Shown here: one piece after another, positions 12,073 to 20,909 of the stretch
Layout of the letters: every line of letters starts with the position of its first letter
How positions within the stretch are numbered: position 1 is the stretch's first letter
Origin: Caenispirillum bisanense
GTDB taxonomy: Bacteria; Pseudomonadota; Alphaproteobacteria; Rhodospirillales; Rhodospirillaceae
Assembly: GCF_900230255.1 (NCBI RefSeq)
Contig: NZ_OCNJ01000006.1
Coordinates: 248,001-312,000 of the forward strand
Length of the DNA stretch: 64,000 nucleotides
Direction of reading: 5' to 3'
Program-made: the position numbers and the translations under genes
The notes under the pieces: generated by a model
The model's database searches: none
The model's input: only the letters and a program-made list of their open reading frames with translations
Told to the model about the DNA's origin: nothing

Positions 12073-12546
12073 TCAGCCGCCGGAAGTCGTGTTGGCGCTT
12101 GCCTTTTCGGTCCAGCCGCCGCGCTCGGTCTGCTGCCAGTAATGCAGCTCGAAGCCGGCGTCGCGGCAGCCGACCCAGCGCTGCCGGGCAGCCTGGACCG
12201 CCGAGTCGTCGCGCCCGTCGAACAGGTCGAGGCAGCGGTCGTATTCGGCCAGACGCTGCGAGGTCATGCCGTCGGTGAGCAGGAGGATGCCGGCGCCGTT
12301 GGGCCGGTCGTCGGTGTCGCTGATCCACACCGGCTGGTCGGCGTCGAAGCCGTCGCCGGGGGTGCCGTGGGGCAGCCAGGCCTCCGGCTTGAAGGTCCAC
12401 AGCACGGCGGACAGCGCCTCCGCCCTGGGACGGGAGGAGGTCAGGACCACGGCCCGCTGGCCGCTGTCCAGCACCTTGCCGAGGAGCGGCGGCAGTGCCT
12501 GCTCCAGCGGCCATTGCAGCAGATGATAGAAGTCGACGCGCTTCAT
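12073..12546 (-). CDS. holC: DNA polymerase III chi subunit
   Basis: The 157-residue protein fits HolC: an N-terminal VDFYHLL, a conserved VLTSSRPRAEALSAVLWTF segment, LPHGTPGDG, and PVWISDTDDRPNGAGILLLTDG. Chi links the clamp-loader to single-stranded DNA-binding protein at the replication fork. I chose the ATG at 12546 (MKRVDFYHLL); a second in-frame ATG four codons upstream (12558) is possible. Confidence 0.9.
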   Translation of the reverse strand: MKRVDFYHLLQWPLEQALPPLLGKVLDSGQRAVVLTSSRPRAEALSAVLWTFKPEAWLPHGTPGDGFDADQPVWISDTDDRPNGAGILLLTDGMTSQRLAEYDRCLDLFDGRDDSAVQAARQRWVGCRDAGFELHYWQQTERGGWTEKASANTTSGG

Positions 12547-12632
12547 GGCGCGCAGCATAGCCGAGCGCCGCGCCCGCGGAAAGTGGAGCCGCCACCGCGG
12601 CGGCTCCACCGCATCCGCCGGACCGTCAGACT

Positions 12633-13112
12633 TCAGCGCGAGCCGTGCGCCGTCGCTTCCAGGAAGGCGCGCAGGGCCTTGCGCTGGCGCTGGTCGAGCT
12701 TGAGGTAGTCGTTGGCCAGCTGGACGATTTCCGTCGAGGCCATGGGATCTTCGCCGGTGGCGTCGGTCGGGCGGGCCAGACGGCCCCGGCCGGCGCGGGC
12801 GCCGATGACGCCGGCGCGGCCGGTGCGGGCCTGCACCACCTCCTCCGGCAGGTCGTCGAAGAAGTAGGACACGGGCACGCTGAGCACGCAGGCCATGTCG
12901 AACAGGCGGGAGGCGGAGATGCGGTTGGTGCCGCGCTCGTACTTCTGCACCTGCTGGAAGGTGACGCCGATGGCGTCGCCCAGCTGCTGCTGGGTCAGGC
13001 CGAGCAGCGTGCGACGCAGACGCAGGCGGACGCCGACGTTGACGTCGATGGGATCGGGGGCGCCGTAGTCCTCGGACGCGGGGGCGACGGAGCGGGCGGT
13101 GATGGTCGACAT
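12633..13112 (-). CDS. XRE-family helix-turn-helix regulator
   Basis: The 159-residue DNA-binding protein has a Cro/CI-type HTH at about 27-80 (LGLTQQQLGDAIGVTFQQVQ and QKYERGTNRIS), followed by the PVSYFFDDLP segment typical of an abundant alphaproteobacterial XRE group. The C-terminal part is likely for oligomerisation. The start at 13112 has a strong CCGGAGGA site 7 nt upstream; an in-frame extension to 13244 is cysteine-rich and unlikely. Its targets are unknown. It lies downstream of degP but is separated by a terminator, so it probably has its own promoter. Confidence 0.85.
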   Translation of the reverse strand: MSTITARSVAPASEDYGAPDPIDVNVGVRLRLRRTLLGLTQQQLGDAIGVTFQQVQKYERGTNRISASRLFDMACVLSVPVSYFFDDLPEEVVQARTGRAGVIGARAGRGRLARPTDATGEDPMASTEIVQLANDYLKLDQRQRKALRAFLEATAHGSR

Positions 13113-13448
13113 GCGGATGTCCTCCGGCGGGTGGTTGCGACACCTGCTGTTTTGCAGGGGGCGTGCCATCCAGCGGCAATCGCCGCCTGCGCATCCGGCG
13201 GAGGGGCAAACGCCCGGTTTCTCTCCCTTTTTCCGCGCGTGCACGGTCCGCTGCGCGGGCCGGAGGCGGGTGCTTAACCCTTACGATTCGTATGGCATGG
13301 CCGGGCATTGAAGTTTTGCGACGCGAACTCGCTGCGGTTTTCAAACTGCGAACGGAGCGGCGGCCGCGGTGAAAGCACCAGCCCGGAACGGCAACGGCCG
13401 GGCCCCGTGGGAGGGGCCCGGCCGTCGCGGTCCACGCCGGTGAAGGCG
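13113..13448. other. Gap between degP and the XRE regulator gene
   Basis: This 336-nt region holds the degP terminator (13394-13425) and the regulator's ribosome-binding site. Its middle part (about 13275-13350) is slightly A+T-richer and may carry the regulator promoter. I see no gene and no clear consensus elements. Confidence 0.5.
13394..13425 (-). terminator. Intrinsic hairpin after degP
   Basis: A perfect 13-bp stem (ACGGCCGGGCCCC / GGGGCCCGGCCGT) with a 6-nt loop lies 23 nt beyond the degP stop. It is very stable but has only a weak T tract on the minus strand. Confidence 0.75.
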
Positions 13449-14999
13449 TTACTGGTCGCCGATGCGCACCGCCACGAAGCGGCTGCCCGCCTCGTTCTGC
13501 ACCATCAGCAGCACCGACTTGCGGCCCGAATCCTTGGCCGCCTGGATCTGCGCCCGGATCTCCTCGGCGGTGGTCACCTGCTTCTGGTTGACCTCGGCGA
13601 TGACGTCGCCCGGGCGGATGCCCTTCTCGGCGGCGTCGCTCTCGGCGTTGAGGTCGGTGACCACCACGCCGCGCTGCACGTCCTCGGGGATCTGGAAGCT
13701 CTCGCGCGTCTGGTCGTTCAGCGGCTGCACCGACAGGCCGAGCGACGGCACCTCGGCGCCGGCGGTCTCCGGCGCAGGCGCCGGGGCACCTTCCTCGCCG
13801 GCCATGGCGGCGGCCTCTTCTTCCTCCAGCTCGGCCACCTTCACCTTGACCGTCTGGCGCTTGCCGTCGCGCCACACCACGGCGTCGACGGTGCTGCCGA
13901 TCTCGGTGTCGGCGACGGCCTTGGGCAGGTTGCGCATCTCGCGGATGTCGTCGCCGTCCCACGACAGGATGACGTCGCCCGCCTGGATGCCGGCCTCGGC
14001 CGCCGGGCCACCCTCCTGCACGCTCGCCACCAGGGCGCCGCGGGCGCGATCGAGGCCGAGGCTGTCGGCGATCTCGTCGGTGACGGTCTGGATGCGCACG
14101 CCGAGCCAGCCGCGCTTCACCTCGCCGAAGCGGCGCAGGTCGTCGACGACGCTCTGCGCCAGGTTGGAGGGCGTGGCGAAGCCGATGCCGACGGACCCGC
14201 CGCCGGCCGGGGAGTAGATGGCGGTGTTCACGCCGATCACCTGCCCGTCCATGTTGAACAGCGGACCGCCCGAGTTGCCGCGGTTGATGGAGGCGTCGGT
14301 CTGGATGAAGTTGTCGTAGGGGCCGGCGTTGATGTTGCGGGCGCGGGCCGAGATGATGCCCGCCGTCACCGTGCCGCCCAGGCCGAAGGGGTTGCCGATG
14401 GCGACGACCCAGTCGCCGACGCGGGAGCGGTCGCTGTCGCCGAATTCGACGAACGGCAGATCCTTCTCGGCCTCGACCTTCAGCAGGGCGACGTCGGTCT
14501 TCGGATCGCGGCCGACGATTTCCGCCTTCAGAGCGGTGTCGTCCTGCAGGATGACCGTCACCTCGTCCGCGCCTTCGATGACGTGGTTGTTGGTGACGAT
14601 GTAGCCTTCCTTGTCGATGACGAAGCCGGACCCGAGCGAGGTGGCGCGGCGCGGCATGGTGGGCGCCTGGCCCTGCCCCGGCCCCTGGCGGTCGAAGAAT
14701 TCGCGGAAGAACTCCTCGAACGGGCTGCCGGGCGGGAACTGCGGCATCTGGGGGCCGCGCTCGCCGGTCATGCTCTGCGTGGTGGAGATGTTGACGACGG
14801 CGGGCAGCAGGCGCTCGGCCATGTCGGCGAACGAGCTGGGGGCCTCGCGCGCCTGGGCCGCCGGGCCGGCGCCGACGACATGGGCGCCGCTCACCAGGGC
14901 GACGAGCACGACCAGCGACGCGAGCCGGCACAGGCGGGCTACGGCGGCCGGGCGGAAACGGGGCACGGCCGGCGCGCGGGTGCGGATCGATCCTCTCAC
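13449..14999 (-). CDS. degP: Periplasmic serine protease DegP/HtrA (Do family)
   Basis: The 516-residue envelope protease and chaperone has a long signal peptide (about 25-50, cleaved near AQA), a trypsin-like domain with triad H139 (NNHV), D169 (KTDVALL) and S243 (GNSGGP), and two PDZ domains (about 290-380 and 420-510). An acidic/Ala-Pro-rich linker sits between the PDZs. The start is GTG at 14999, eight nt after a GGAG site; an upstream extension to 15179 would cross the hflC terminator region and is not credible. It follows hflKC, a common alphaproteobacterial quality-control arrangement. Confidence 0.93.
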   Translation of the reverse strand: MRGSIRTRAPAVPRFRPAAVARLCRLASLVVLVALVSGAHVVGAGPAAQAREAPSSFADMAERLLPAVVNISTTQSMTGERGPQMPQFPPGSPFEEFFREFFDRQGPGQGQAPTMPRRATSLGSGFVIDKEGYIVTNNHVIEGADEVTVILQDDTALKAEIVGRDPKTDVALLKVEAEKDLPFVEFGDSDRSRVGDWVVAIGNPFGLGGTVTAGIISARARNINAGPYDNFIQTDASINRGNSGGPLFNMDGQVIGVNTAIYSPAGGGSVGIGFATPSNLAQSVVDDLRRFGEVKRGWLGVRIQTVTDEIADSLGLDRARGALVASVQEGGPAAEAGIQAGDVILSWDGDDIREMRNLPKAVADTEIGSTVDAVVWRDGKRQTVKVKVAELEEEEAAAMAGEEGAPAPAPETAGAEVPSLGLSVQPLNDQTRESFQIPEDVQRGVVVTDLNAESDAAEKGIRPGDVIAEVNQKQVTTAEEIRAQIQAAKDSGRKSVLLMVQNEAGSRFVAVRIGDQ

Positions 15000-15184
15000 G
15001 GACACTACTCCATTTGCAGACGGATGCGGACGATGCGACGACGGAAGCCTACCCCCGGCACGCACCGCGTGCCAATGCCCCCTCGCCGGACCCGAAAGAG
15101 TCGTGGACTCCCAATCTAGGACGCCGCCCGGACGGGTTCCAGAGAGACTATGCTTTTCGGGCGTTTGCCGTTGCGGCAAACATA

Positions 15185-15217
15185 GAGGGCGCGCCCGCTG
15201 CCCGCGGACGCGCCCTC
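15185..15217 (-). terminator. Hairpin between hflC and degP
   Basis: A 9-bp perfect stem (GAGGGCGCG / CGCGCCCTC, 15-nt loop) lies 29 nt after the hflC stop. On the minus strand it is followed by TATGTTTG. It suggests partial or full termination, so degP may have its own promoter in the following 185 nt. Confidence 0.55.
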
Positions 15218-15245
15218 CTCTGTCGACGGCCTCGTGCCGGCGGCG

Positions 15246-16142
15246 TCAGCGCGGCGCGGCGGCCGGAACACTGCCGTTGGCCGGAGCGTCCCCGAAGAAG
15301 CGGAAGAAGTCGCTGTCGGGGCTGAGCACCATGGTGGTGGTGCCGTTGCCGAGGGCCTGGCGGTAGGCTTCCATCGAGCGGTAGAAGGCGAAGAACTGCG
15401 GGTCGGCGCCATAGGCATCGCCGAGCACCAGGTTGCGCTCGCCTTCGCCCTGACCGCGCAGGATGTCGGCGGTCTTGCGCGCCTCGGCCAGGATGACCGT
15501 GCGGTCGCGGTCGGCCTCGGCCTCGATCTTGGCCTTCAGCTCGGCGCCTTCGGCGCGCAGCTGGGCGGCCTGGGCGATACGGCTGGACCGCATGCGGTTG
15601 TACACCGACTGGCTGGTCTCCTGCGGCAGGTCGGTGCGGCCGATGCGGACGTCGACCACCTCGATGCCGAACTCGCCGGCGCGGCGACGGACGGTGTTGG
15701 TGATCTCGGCCATCACCCGGCTGCGGCTTTCGGCCAGCAGGTCGGTCAGGTCGGCCTCACCCAGCTGGTCGCGGACCGCCGAGTTGAGGATGGAGCCGAA
15801 GCGGTCGCGCAGGCCCTGCTCGGTACGAACCGTCTGGTAGAACAGCAGCGGGTCGACGATGCGGTAGCGGGCATAGGTGTCGACGATGATGCGCTTCTGG
15901 TCACGCAGCGGCACTTCCTGGCCCGGCGGATCGAGGTCGAGGGTGCGGGCGTCGTACGTGATCACGTTCTGGATGAACGGCAGCTTGAACTTGAGGCCCG
16001 GCTCGGTTTCGACGCGCTGCGGGCTGCCGAACTGCAGCACCAGCGCCTGCTGGGTCTGGTGGACGGTGAAGAGCGAACTGAACAGCACCACGGCGACGAC
16101 CGCGACGATGATGCCGAGAACGGCGAGACTGGTACGCTTCAT
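15246..16142 (-). CDS. hflC: HflC, FtsH protease modulator
   Basis: The 298-residue membrane-anchored SPFH/prohibitin-family protein has one N-terminal transmembrane segment (about 5-25), then VHQTQQALVLQFG, which is typical of HflC, and a periplasmic SPFH domain with a helical coiled-coil region (about 180-250). With HflK it forms a cage around the FtsH protease and moderates turnover of membrane proteins. The start overlaps the hflK stop by four nt (ATGA), so the two are translationally coupled. Confidence 0.95.
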   Translation of the reverse strand: MKRTSLAVLGIIVAVVAVVLFSSLFTVHQTQQALVLQFGSPQRVETEPGLKFKLPFIQNVITYDARTLDLDPPGQEVPLRDQKRIIVDTYARYRIVDPLLFYQTVRTEQGLRDRFGSILNSAVRDQLGEADLTDLLAESRSRVMAEITNTVRRRAGEFGIEVVDVRIGRTDLPQETSQSVYNRMRSSRIAQAAQLRAEGAELKAKIEAEADRDRTVILAEARKTADILRGQGEGERNLVLGDAYGADPQFFAFYRSMEAYRQALGNGTTTMVLSPDSDFFRFFGDAPANGSVPAAAPR

Positions 16143-17401
16143 CGAGCGGCCTCCTGCGGCGCGGACGACATCTGGGGCGCCTGGGGCACCGGCGGCGCCG
16201 AGAAGGTGTTCGGCGTGTTGGACGAACCGGCGGCCCGGCCGGTCGGCTGCTGCGACTGCATGCGCTTCTGCAGCTCGGGCAGCGGCAGGTAAGGCACGAC
16301 GCCGCCGGCACCCTGGCCGTCCACCAGCACCTTGTCGCTGCGCGCCAGCACGTCCTGCATGGCTTCGATGTAGAGGCGCTGGGTCGTCACGTCCTGGGCG
16401 GTGTTGTAGCTGTCGAGCACGGACTTGAAGCGGTTGGCTTCACCCTGCGCGGCGGCGATGACCGACTGCTTGTAACCCTGCGCTTCCTGGATCATGCGTT
16501 CCGCCTCGCCCTTGGCGCGCGGCACGATGTCGTTGCGGTAGGCCTGAGCTTCGTTCTGCAGGCGCTCCTTGTCCTGGCGGGCGCGCTGGACGTCGTTGAA
16601 GGCGTCGATCACCTCGGCCGGCGGGTCGGCCTTCAGCAGCTTGACGTCGAGCACCGCGATGCCGGCGCCGTAACTGTCGAGAACCTGCTGCAGCAGCTGC
16701 TGGGTCTTGGCCTGCACCTCGGCGCGGCCCTCGGTCATGGCGGCTTCCAGCGGCGTCTGGCCGATCACTTCACGCATGGCGCTTTCGGCGGCGGCCTTCA
16801 CGGTCGTCTCCGGGTCGCGGATGTTGAACAGGAAGTTGCCGGCATCGGCGATGCGCCACTGCACGATGAAGTCGCTGTCGATGATGTTCTGGTCACCGGT
16901 CAGCATCATGCTTTCCTGCGGCACGTCGCGGGCGCCGCCGTTGCGCGGGTCGGAGCTGCCGCGGAAGCCGATGGTCAGCTGGTTGGTGAGCGTCACCTTG
17001 GGCGTCACGACCTCGCCGATGGGGCCGGGGAACCAGTAGTTCAGGCCGGGACCGGTGGTCTTGACGTATTCACCGAACAGCAGCTCGACGCCCTGCTCGT
17101 CCGGCTGCACGCGGTAGAAGCCGGTCAGGCCCCAGGCGATGAGCACGCCGGCGGCGATGAGCACGACCGTGCGCGCCCCGATGCCACCGCCGCCACCGCC
17201 GCCGCCGCTGCGGCCGCCGCCGGGCACCCACTTGCGGAGCCGTTCCTGGCTCTTGCGCAGCAGTTCCTCCAGGTCGGGGGGCTGCTGACCGCCGCCTCCG
17301 CCGCCCTGACCCCCGCCGCCCGGACCCCGACCGCCCCCCCAAGGGCCGCCGCCGTTGTTACCGCCGCCGCCCCAGGGGCCGCCCTGTTGATTCCAGGCCA
17401 T
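16139..17401 (-). CDS. hflK: HflK, FtsH protease modulator
   Basis: The 420-residue partner of HflC has a long Gly/Trp/Asn-rich cytoplasmic N-terminal tail (1-75), one transmembrane segment (about 78-95), the SPFH domain beginning FYRVQPDEQGVELLFG, and a coiled coil ending in a Pro/Gln/Ala-rich tail. The start at 17401 (MAWNQQGGPW) matches the usual HflK N terminus; the upstream extension to 17449 does not. The divergent mrp gene begins 254 nt away, leaving room for two promoters. Confidence 0.95.
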   Translation of the reverse strand: MAWNQQGGPWGGGGNNGGGPWGGGRGPGGGGQGGGGGGQQPPDLEELLRKSQERLRKWVPGGGRSGGGGGGGGIGARTVVLIAAGVLIAWGLTGFYRVQPDEQGVELLFGEYVKTTGPGLNYWFPGPIGEVVTPKVTLTNQLTIGFRGSSDPRNGGARDVPQESMMLTGDQNIIDSDFIVQWRIADAGNFLFNIRDPETTVKAAAESAMREVIGQTPLEAAMTEGRAEVQAKTQQLLQQVLDSYGAGIAVLDVKLLKADPPAEVIDAFNDVQRARQDKERLQNEAQAYRNDIVPRAKGEAERMIQEAQGYKQSVIAAAQGEANRFKSVLDSYNTAQDVTTQRLYIEAMQDVLARSDKVLVDGQGAGGVVPYLPLPELQKRMQSQQPTGRAAGSSNTPNTFSAPPVPQAPQMSSAPQEAAR

Positions 17402-17655
17402 TGAACAAATCCCTCTTCGCTTACAGATACCTGAGCGTTTAAGGTGCACTTCCGGACCGGCGGAAGGATGATCCCCCGTCGATCCCGTACCGGAAACCCC
17501 TTACGCGGACACTGGATCCTGATTGCCTTATAGGGCACCAGGAAATCCCGTGCAACGAAGGGGGGTTCCGAAATGCCCCTCACGTGGCACGCGCCCCGGC
17601 CGAACGCACACGTCGCTCGGGTTGAGATATCGGGTAGTCTCAGGAGTTTTCAAGG

Positions 17656-18849
17656 ATGGCGGAAATCGATAAGGACACGGTGGTCGCGGCGCTGAAGACC
17701 GTGCGGGTCGAACAGCTGGGCACCGACATCGTCTCGGCCGGCTGGGTGAAGGACCCGGTGGTCAGCGGCGACCGGGTGACCTTCGCCATCGAGGTGCCGC
17801 CGGAACTGGGGCCGCAGCTCGAACCCGTGCGGGCCGAGGCGCAACGTACGGTGGAAGCCCTCGACGGCGTCGCGCACGTCACGGCGGTGCTGACGGCCGG
17901 CCGCGCCGCCGGCTCGGCGCCGACGCCCCCGCCGCCGCAGCAGCGCCCGCAGGCGGGCGGCCATGGGCATTCCCACGGCCACTCGCACGGCCCCGGCCCC
18001 GGCATGATGGGCCACGGCGGCGGCACCGGGCGGCTCGACCTGCCCAACATCAAGCACATCGTCGCCGTCGCCTCGGGCAAGGGCGGCGTCGGCAAGTCGA
18101 CCACGGCGGCCAACATCGCCCTGGCGCTCGCCCGCCTCGGCCTCAAGGTCGGCCTGTTCGACGCCGACATCTACGGCCCCAGCGTGCCGCGCGTGATGGG
18201 CCTGGCCGGGCGCAAGCCCACGGCCCGCGGCGATCGCATCGTGCCGCTGCGCAACCACGACGTCACCGTCATGTCCATCGGCTTCATGGTCGAGGAAGAC
18301 AGCCCCGTCGTGTGGCGCGGCCCCATGGTGGTGGGCGCGCTGGAGCAGCTTTTGCGCGACGTCGACTGGGGCGAGCTCGACGTGATGATCGTCGACATGC
18401 CGCCGGGCACGGGCGACACCCAGCTGACCATGAGCCAGCGCGTGCCGCTGTCGGGCGCCGTCATCGTCTCGACGCCGCAGGACATCGCCCTGCTCGATGC
18501 CCGCAAGGGCCTGTTCATGTTCCGCAAGGTCGAGGTGCCGGTGCTCGGCATCATCGAGAACATGAGCTACTACCAGTGCCCGAGCTGCGGCCACCGCGAG
18601 GAGGTCTTCGGCCACGGCGGCGCCCGCAAGACGGCGGCGGAGCTGGACGCCCCCTTCCTCGGCGAGATCCCGCTCGACCTTAAGATCCGCGAGGCCACCG
18701 ACGCCGGCCGCCCCATCGTGGTCGCCGAGCCCGACGGCCCGCATGCCAAGGCCTACCTGGACATCGCCAAGTCGATCTGGAGCAGCATCTCCGGCGAGAC
18801 GCCCGACGCCCAGCCGGCGAAGAAGAAGCCGAAGTTCTGGTTCCGCTGA
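17656..18849 (+). CDS. mrp: Mrp/ApbC-type Fe-S cluster carrier ATPase
   Basis: The 397-residue protein has an N-terminal MIP18/DUF59-like domain (1-85), a histidine/glycine-rich linker (about 101-125, with repeated HGHSHGHSHG), and a P-loop ATPase with deviant Walker A GKGGVGKS (141-148). The C-terminal half carries the paired cysteines CPSC that hold a bridging 4Fe-4S cluster. It transfers clusters to target enzymes. An AGGAG-like site and the ATG at 17656 fit. The histidine-rich linker is longer than usual and could bind metal. Confidence 0.93.
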   Translation: MAEIDKDTVVAALKTVRVEQLGTDIVSAGWVKDPVVSGDRVTFAIEVPPELGPQLEPVRAEAQRTVEALDGVAHVTAVLTAGRAAGSAPTPPPPQQRPQAGGHGHSHGHSHGPGPGMMGHGGGTGRLDLPNIKHIVAVASGKGGVGKSTTAANIALALARLGLKVGLFDADIYGPSVPRVMGLAGRKPTARGDRIVPLRNHDVTVMSIGFMVEEDSPVVWRGPMVVGALEQLLRDVDWGELDVMIVDMPPGTGDTQLTMSQRVPLSGAVIVSTPQDIALLDARKGLFMFRKVEVPVLGIIENMSYYQCPSCGHREEVFGHGGARKTAAELDAPFLGEIPLDLKIREATDAGRPIVVAEPDGPHAKAYLDIAKSIWSSISGETPDAQPAKKKPKFWFR

Positions 18850-18856
18850 CGGCGGG

Positions 18857-19441
18857 TCAGGAGGGCGGAGCGGCCACCAGCCGCTCCGCCAAACGGCGTG
18901 CGGCCGCCACGTCGGGGACCACGGGGGCCGTCAGGAGGTGCAGGGCCTCCGCCGGGCGGGCGACGATCACCCTGTGTTGCTGGATTTCCGCCAGCGCCAG
19001 GCGCTGAGGCACCAGGATCTCGGCGTCGGCGGTGAAGTCGGCGAAGTTGCTCGTCACCAGTAGTGCGGATCGCGCAGCACCCGCGACTTCGAGTACCGAA
19101 CGGTCCTCCTCGTCCCGCACCGGGGCCACACCGCCGCCACCCAGAAGCAGATAGGGATCCAGCCGATCGGGTCCGAGGGCAGCGAGGAGTCGAACGTCCG
19201 CCAGGAACAGGTCGGCGATCTCTTTCGGCAGGCGCCAGTCCTCGACGAAGACCTTGCGCAGCCGGTCCAGCATCACCCAGGACACGATCAGTTGCAGCGG
19301 GCCGCAGGCCCCCCTGCCGTCGCGCATCATGTCCAGCATGCGTAGCGCGCCGGTGTTTTCGCGGCCGCGGCTGCGCGCGAGCAGGGCCGCGCAGTAGACG
19401 TTGAGGTCCAGGCAGCAGCGGACGGCCTGCGCGGCCGTCAT
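18857..19441 (-). CDS. PIN-domain ribonuclease toxin (VapC-like)
   Basis: The 194-residue protein has PIN-domain hallmarks: an acidic start CLDLNVY, a conserved DEEDRSVLEVA acidic cluster in the middle and LLVTSNFADF near the end. These would supply the carboxylates that hold Mg2+ for RNA cleavage. It is longer than typical VapC (about 130 residues) and resembles the PIN_3 group. It overlaps the upstream antitoxin gene by four nt (ATGA), the usual toxin-antitoxin layout. It converges with mrp, only 7 nt apart. Confidence 0.8.
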   Translation of the reverse strand: MTAAQAVRCCLDLNVYCAALLARSRGRENTGALRMLDMMRDGRGACGPLQLIVSWVMLDRLRKVFVEDWRLPKEIADLFLADVRLLAALGPDRLDPYLLLGGGGVAPVRDEEDRSVLEVAGAARSALLVTSNFADFTADAEILVPQRLALAEIQQHRVIVARPAEALHLLTAPVVPDVAAARRLAERLVAAPPS

Positions 19442-19800
19442 CGGCGCCAGCGGCCGGGCCGGGTGAGGCGCACCGCTTCGGCTTCGATGGCCGCCTCGTC
19501 GTCCAACCCGGCGCCGATGCCGCGTTCGGCCATGGCGTCCGCCATCTTGCGAAGGGAGACTTCCGACCGGGCCTTGAGCAGGTCGCGCGTCATGGTTTCC
19601 ACGAGGACCTCGACGTCATGCGCATCGCCGAGCGCTTCGACCTGGCGGATCGCATCATGGGCATCGGGCGGAAGCCGGAGATAGAAGCGCAAGGCCGCCG
19701 CGGCGATCTGCGACGGCGCGCGATCCTCGATGCGGGCGAGAGCCTCCACGCGACGCGCCGTCTCGGCGTCGGCATAGGCGGAGATGGTCTTTCCTGGCAT
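19438..19800 (-). CDS. Antitoxin paired with the PIN toxin
   Basis: The 120-residue small protein has an N-terminal ribbon-helix-helix-like segment (KTISAYADAETARRVEALAR… followed by SQIAAAALRFYL), suited to DNA binding and autoregulation. The charged helical C-terminal half would wrap the toxin. Its stop overlaps the toxin start. The start at 19800 was chosen because a palindromic operator sits just upstream; the frame continues further upstream into thyX but only as a shadow. Confidence 0.75.
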   Translation of the reverse strand: MPGKTISAYADAETARRVEALARIEDRAPSQIAAAALRFYLRLPPDAHDAIRQVEALGDAHDVEVLVETMTRDLLKARSEVSLRKMADAMAERGIGAGLDDEAAIEAEAVRLTRPGRWRR

Positions 19801-19821
19801 GGGCCCTCCGGCACCTCTGGC

Positions 19822-19840
19822 TTCTATAGAATATATAGAA
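19822..19840 (-). promoter_or_regulatory. Palindromic operator/promoter of the toxin-antitoxin pair
   Basis: A perfect 7-bp inverted repeat, TTCTATA-5 nt-TATAGAA, lies 22 nt upstream of the antitoxin start. It is strikingly A+T-rich against the GC-rich background and overlaps TATA-like sequence. It is the probable -10 region and the binding site for the RHH antitoxin (inference). Confidence 0.6.
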
Positions 19841-19868
19841 ACCAGTGACGCCTCGCCAGCCTCTGCCC

Positions 19869-20798
19869 TCACCCCTCGCGGCCGAGGCTCGCCATCAGTT
19901 CGCGCCACTCGCGGGGCGACAGGGCGGAATTCTCCTGCGTCACCGCCTCGCCGGCCAGCAGGCGGCGGACGATGTCGAGGCCGCCGCGCGACAGGTGGAC
20001 GCCGCCCATGCGGTAGTCGCTGAAGGCCTCGTGGGTCAGGGGCACCCAGCGCTTCACCGTCTCCAGCATGGCTTCGGCATAGACGCGGATCTCGTACTGC
20101 GCGTGGCCGTCGGCGCGCAGCGACAGGAAGTGCAGCAGGTTGTGCAGGTCGATCTTCCAGTACCACTGCGTATAGCAGTTCATGGTCAGGTTCATGCGCG
20201 CCAGCTCGCGGGCGAGGCCGCGGCGCGACGGGTCCTGCTCCTCGTTCAGCATCCACTCGTAGTTGGCGTAGCAGCGCTCGGCGTCCTCGCGCAGCAGGGT
20301 GAGGACCTTGTGGGCCTCCTCGCCGGTCAGCGGCTCGCCCTCGGCGCGGCCCTGGTGGTTCTGCTTGGACTGCGGCGCCAGCGCGTCCGGCCCCGGGATG
20401 TAGAACTCCTTGTCGAGGATGGAGTAACGGGCCGAGTACTCGTTCACGTTGGCGGTGCGATGGCGGATCCACTGGCGCGCCACGAAGATGGGCATCTTCA
20501 CGTGGTACTTGATCTCGCACATCTCGAAGGGCGTGGTGTGGCGGTGCCGCATGAGGTAGCGGATGAGGCCGCGGTCCTCGCTCACCTTCTTGGTGCCCTT
20601 GCCGTAGGACACGCGGGCCGCCTGCACCACCGCCGAGTCGTCGCCCATGTAGTCGACCACCCGCACGAAGCCATGGTCGAGCAGCGGCAGCGGCTCGTAC
20701 AGAATCTCCTCCAGCGCCGGCACGGTGGCGCGGCGGGTGGGAGTCTCGATCCCCCGCAGTTGGGCGATCTCTTCCTTCTGCGCGTCGGTGAGCGACAT
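19869..20798 (-). CDS. thyX: Flavin-dependent thymidylate synthase
   Basis: The 309-residue ThyX methylates dUMP to dTMP with methylenetetrahydrofolate, FAD and NADPH. The family signature is present as [14 protein letters not shown], in the variant used by alphaproteobacteria (Asn where the textbook motif has Ser). [21 protein letters not shown] at the N terminus also matches. No thyA is in the window. It is divergent from ssrA and has a good sigma-70-type promoter. Confidence 0.95.
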   Translation of the reverse strand: MSLTDAQKEEIAQLRGIETPTRRATVPALEEILYEPLPLLDHGFVRVVDYMGDDSAVVQAARVSYGKGTKKVSEDRGLIRYLMRHRHTTPFEMCEIKYHVKMPIFVARQWIRHRTANVNEYSARYSILDKEFYIPGPDALAPQSKQNHQGRAEGEPLTGEEAHKVLTLLREDAERCYANYEWMLNEEQDPSRRGLARELARMNLTMNCYTQWYWKIDLHNLLHFLSLRADGHAQYEIRVYAEAMLETVKRWVPLTHEAFSDYRMGGVHLSRGGLDIVRRLLAGEAVTQENSALSPREWRELMASLGREG

Positions 20799-20834
20799 GG
20801 GCGGCCCGTTCCTTGGTATGATCTAAGCCGAGGG

Positions 20835-20863
20835 GTTATAGCCCCTCCCATGCCGCATGGCAA
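20835..20863 (-). promoter_or_regulatory. Promoter of thyX
   Basis: On the minus strand a -35 TTGCCA (20863-20858) is separated by exactly 17 nt from a -10 TATAAC (20840-20835), about 37 nt upstream of the thyX ATG. This is a close match to the sigma-70 consensus. Confidence 0.65.
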
Positions 20864-20877
20864 AACCGAAACCCTCT

Positions 20878-20905
20878 TTGCAAGTCCGGTCGCCCGCTCT
20901 ATATA
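20878..20905 (+). promoter_or_regulatory. Promoter of ssrA
   Basis: A -35 TTGCAA (20878-20883), a 16-nt spacer and a -10 TATATA (20900-20905) lie immediately before the acceptor half of the tmRNA gene. Together with the thyX promoter this makes a compact divergent control region. Confidence 0.65.
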
Positions 20906-20909
20906 GGAC

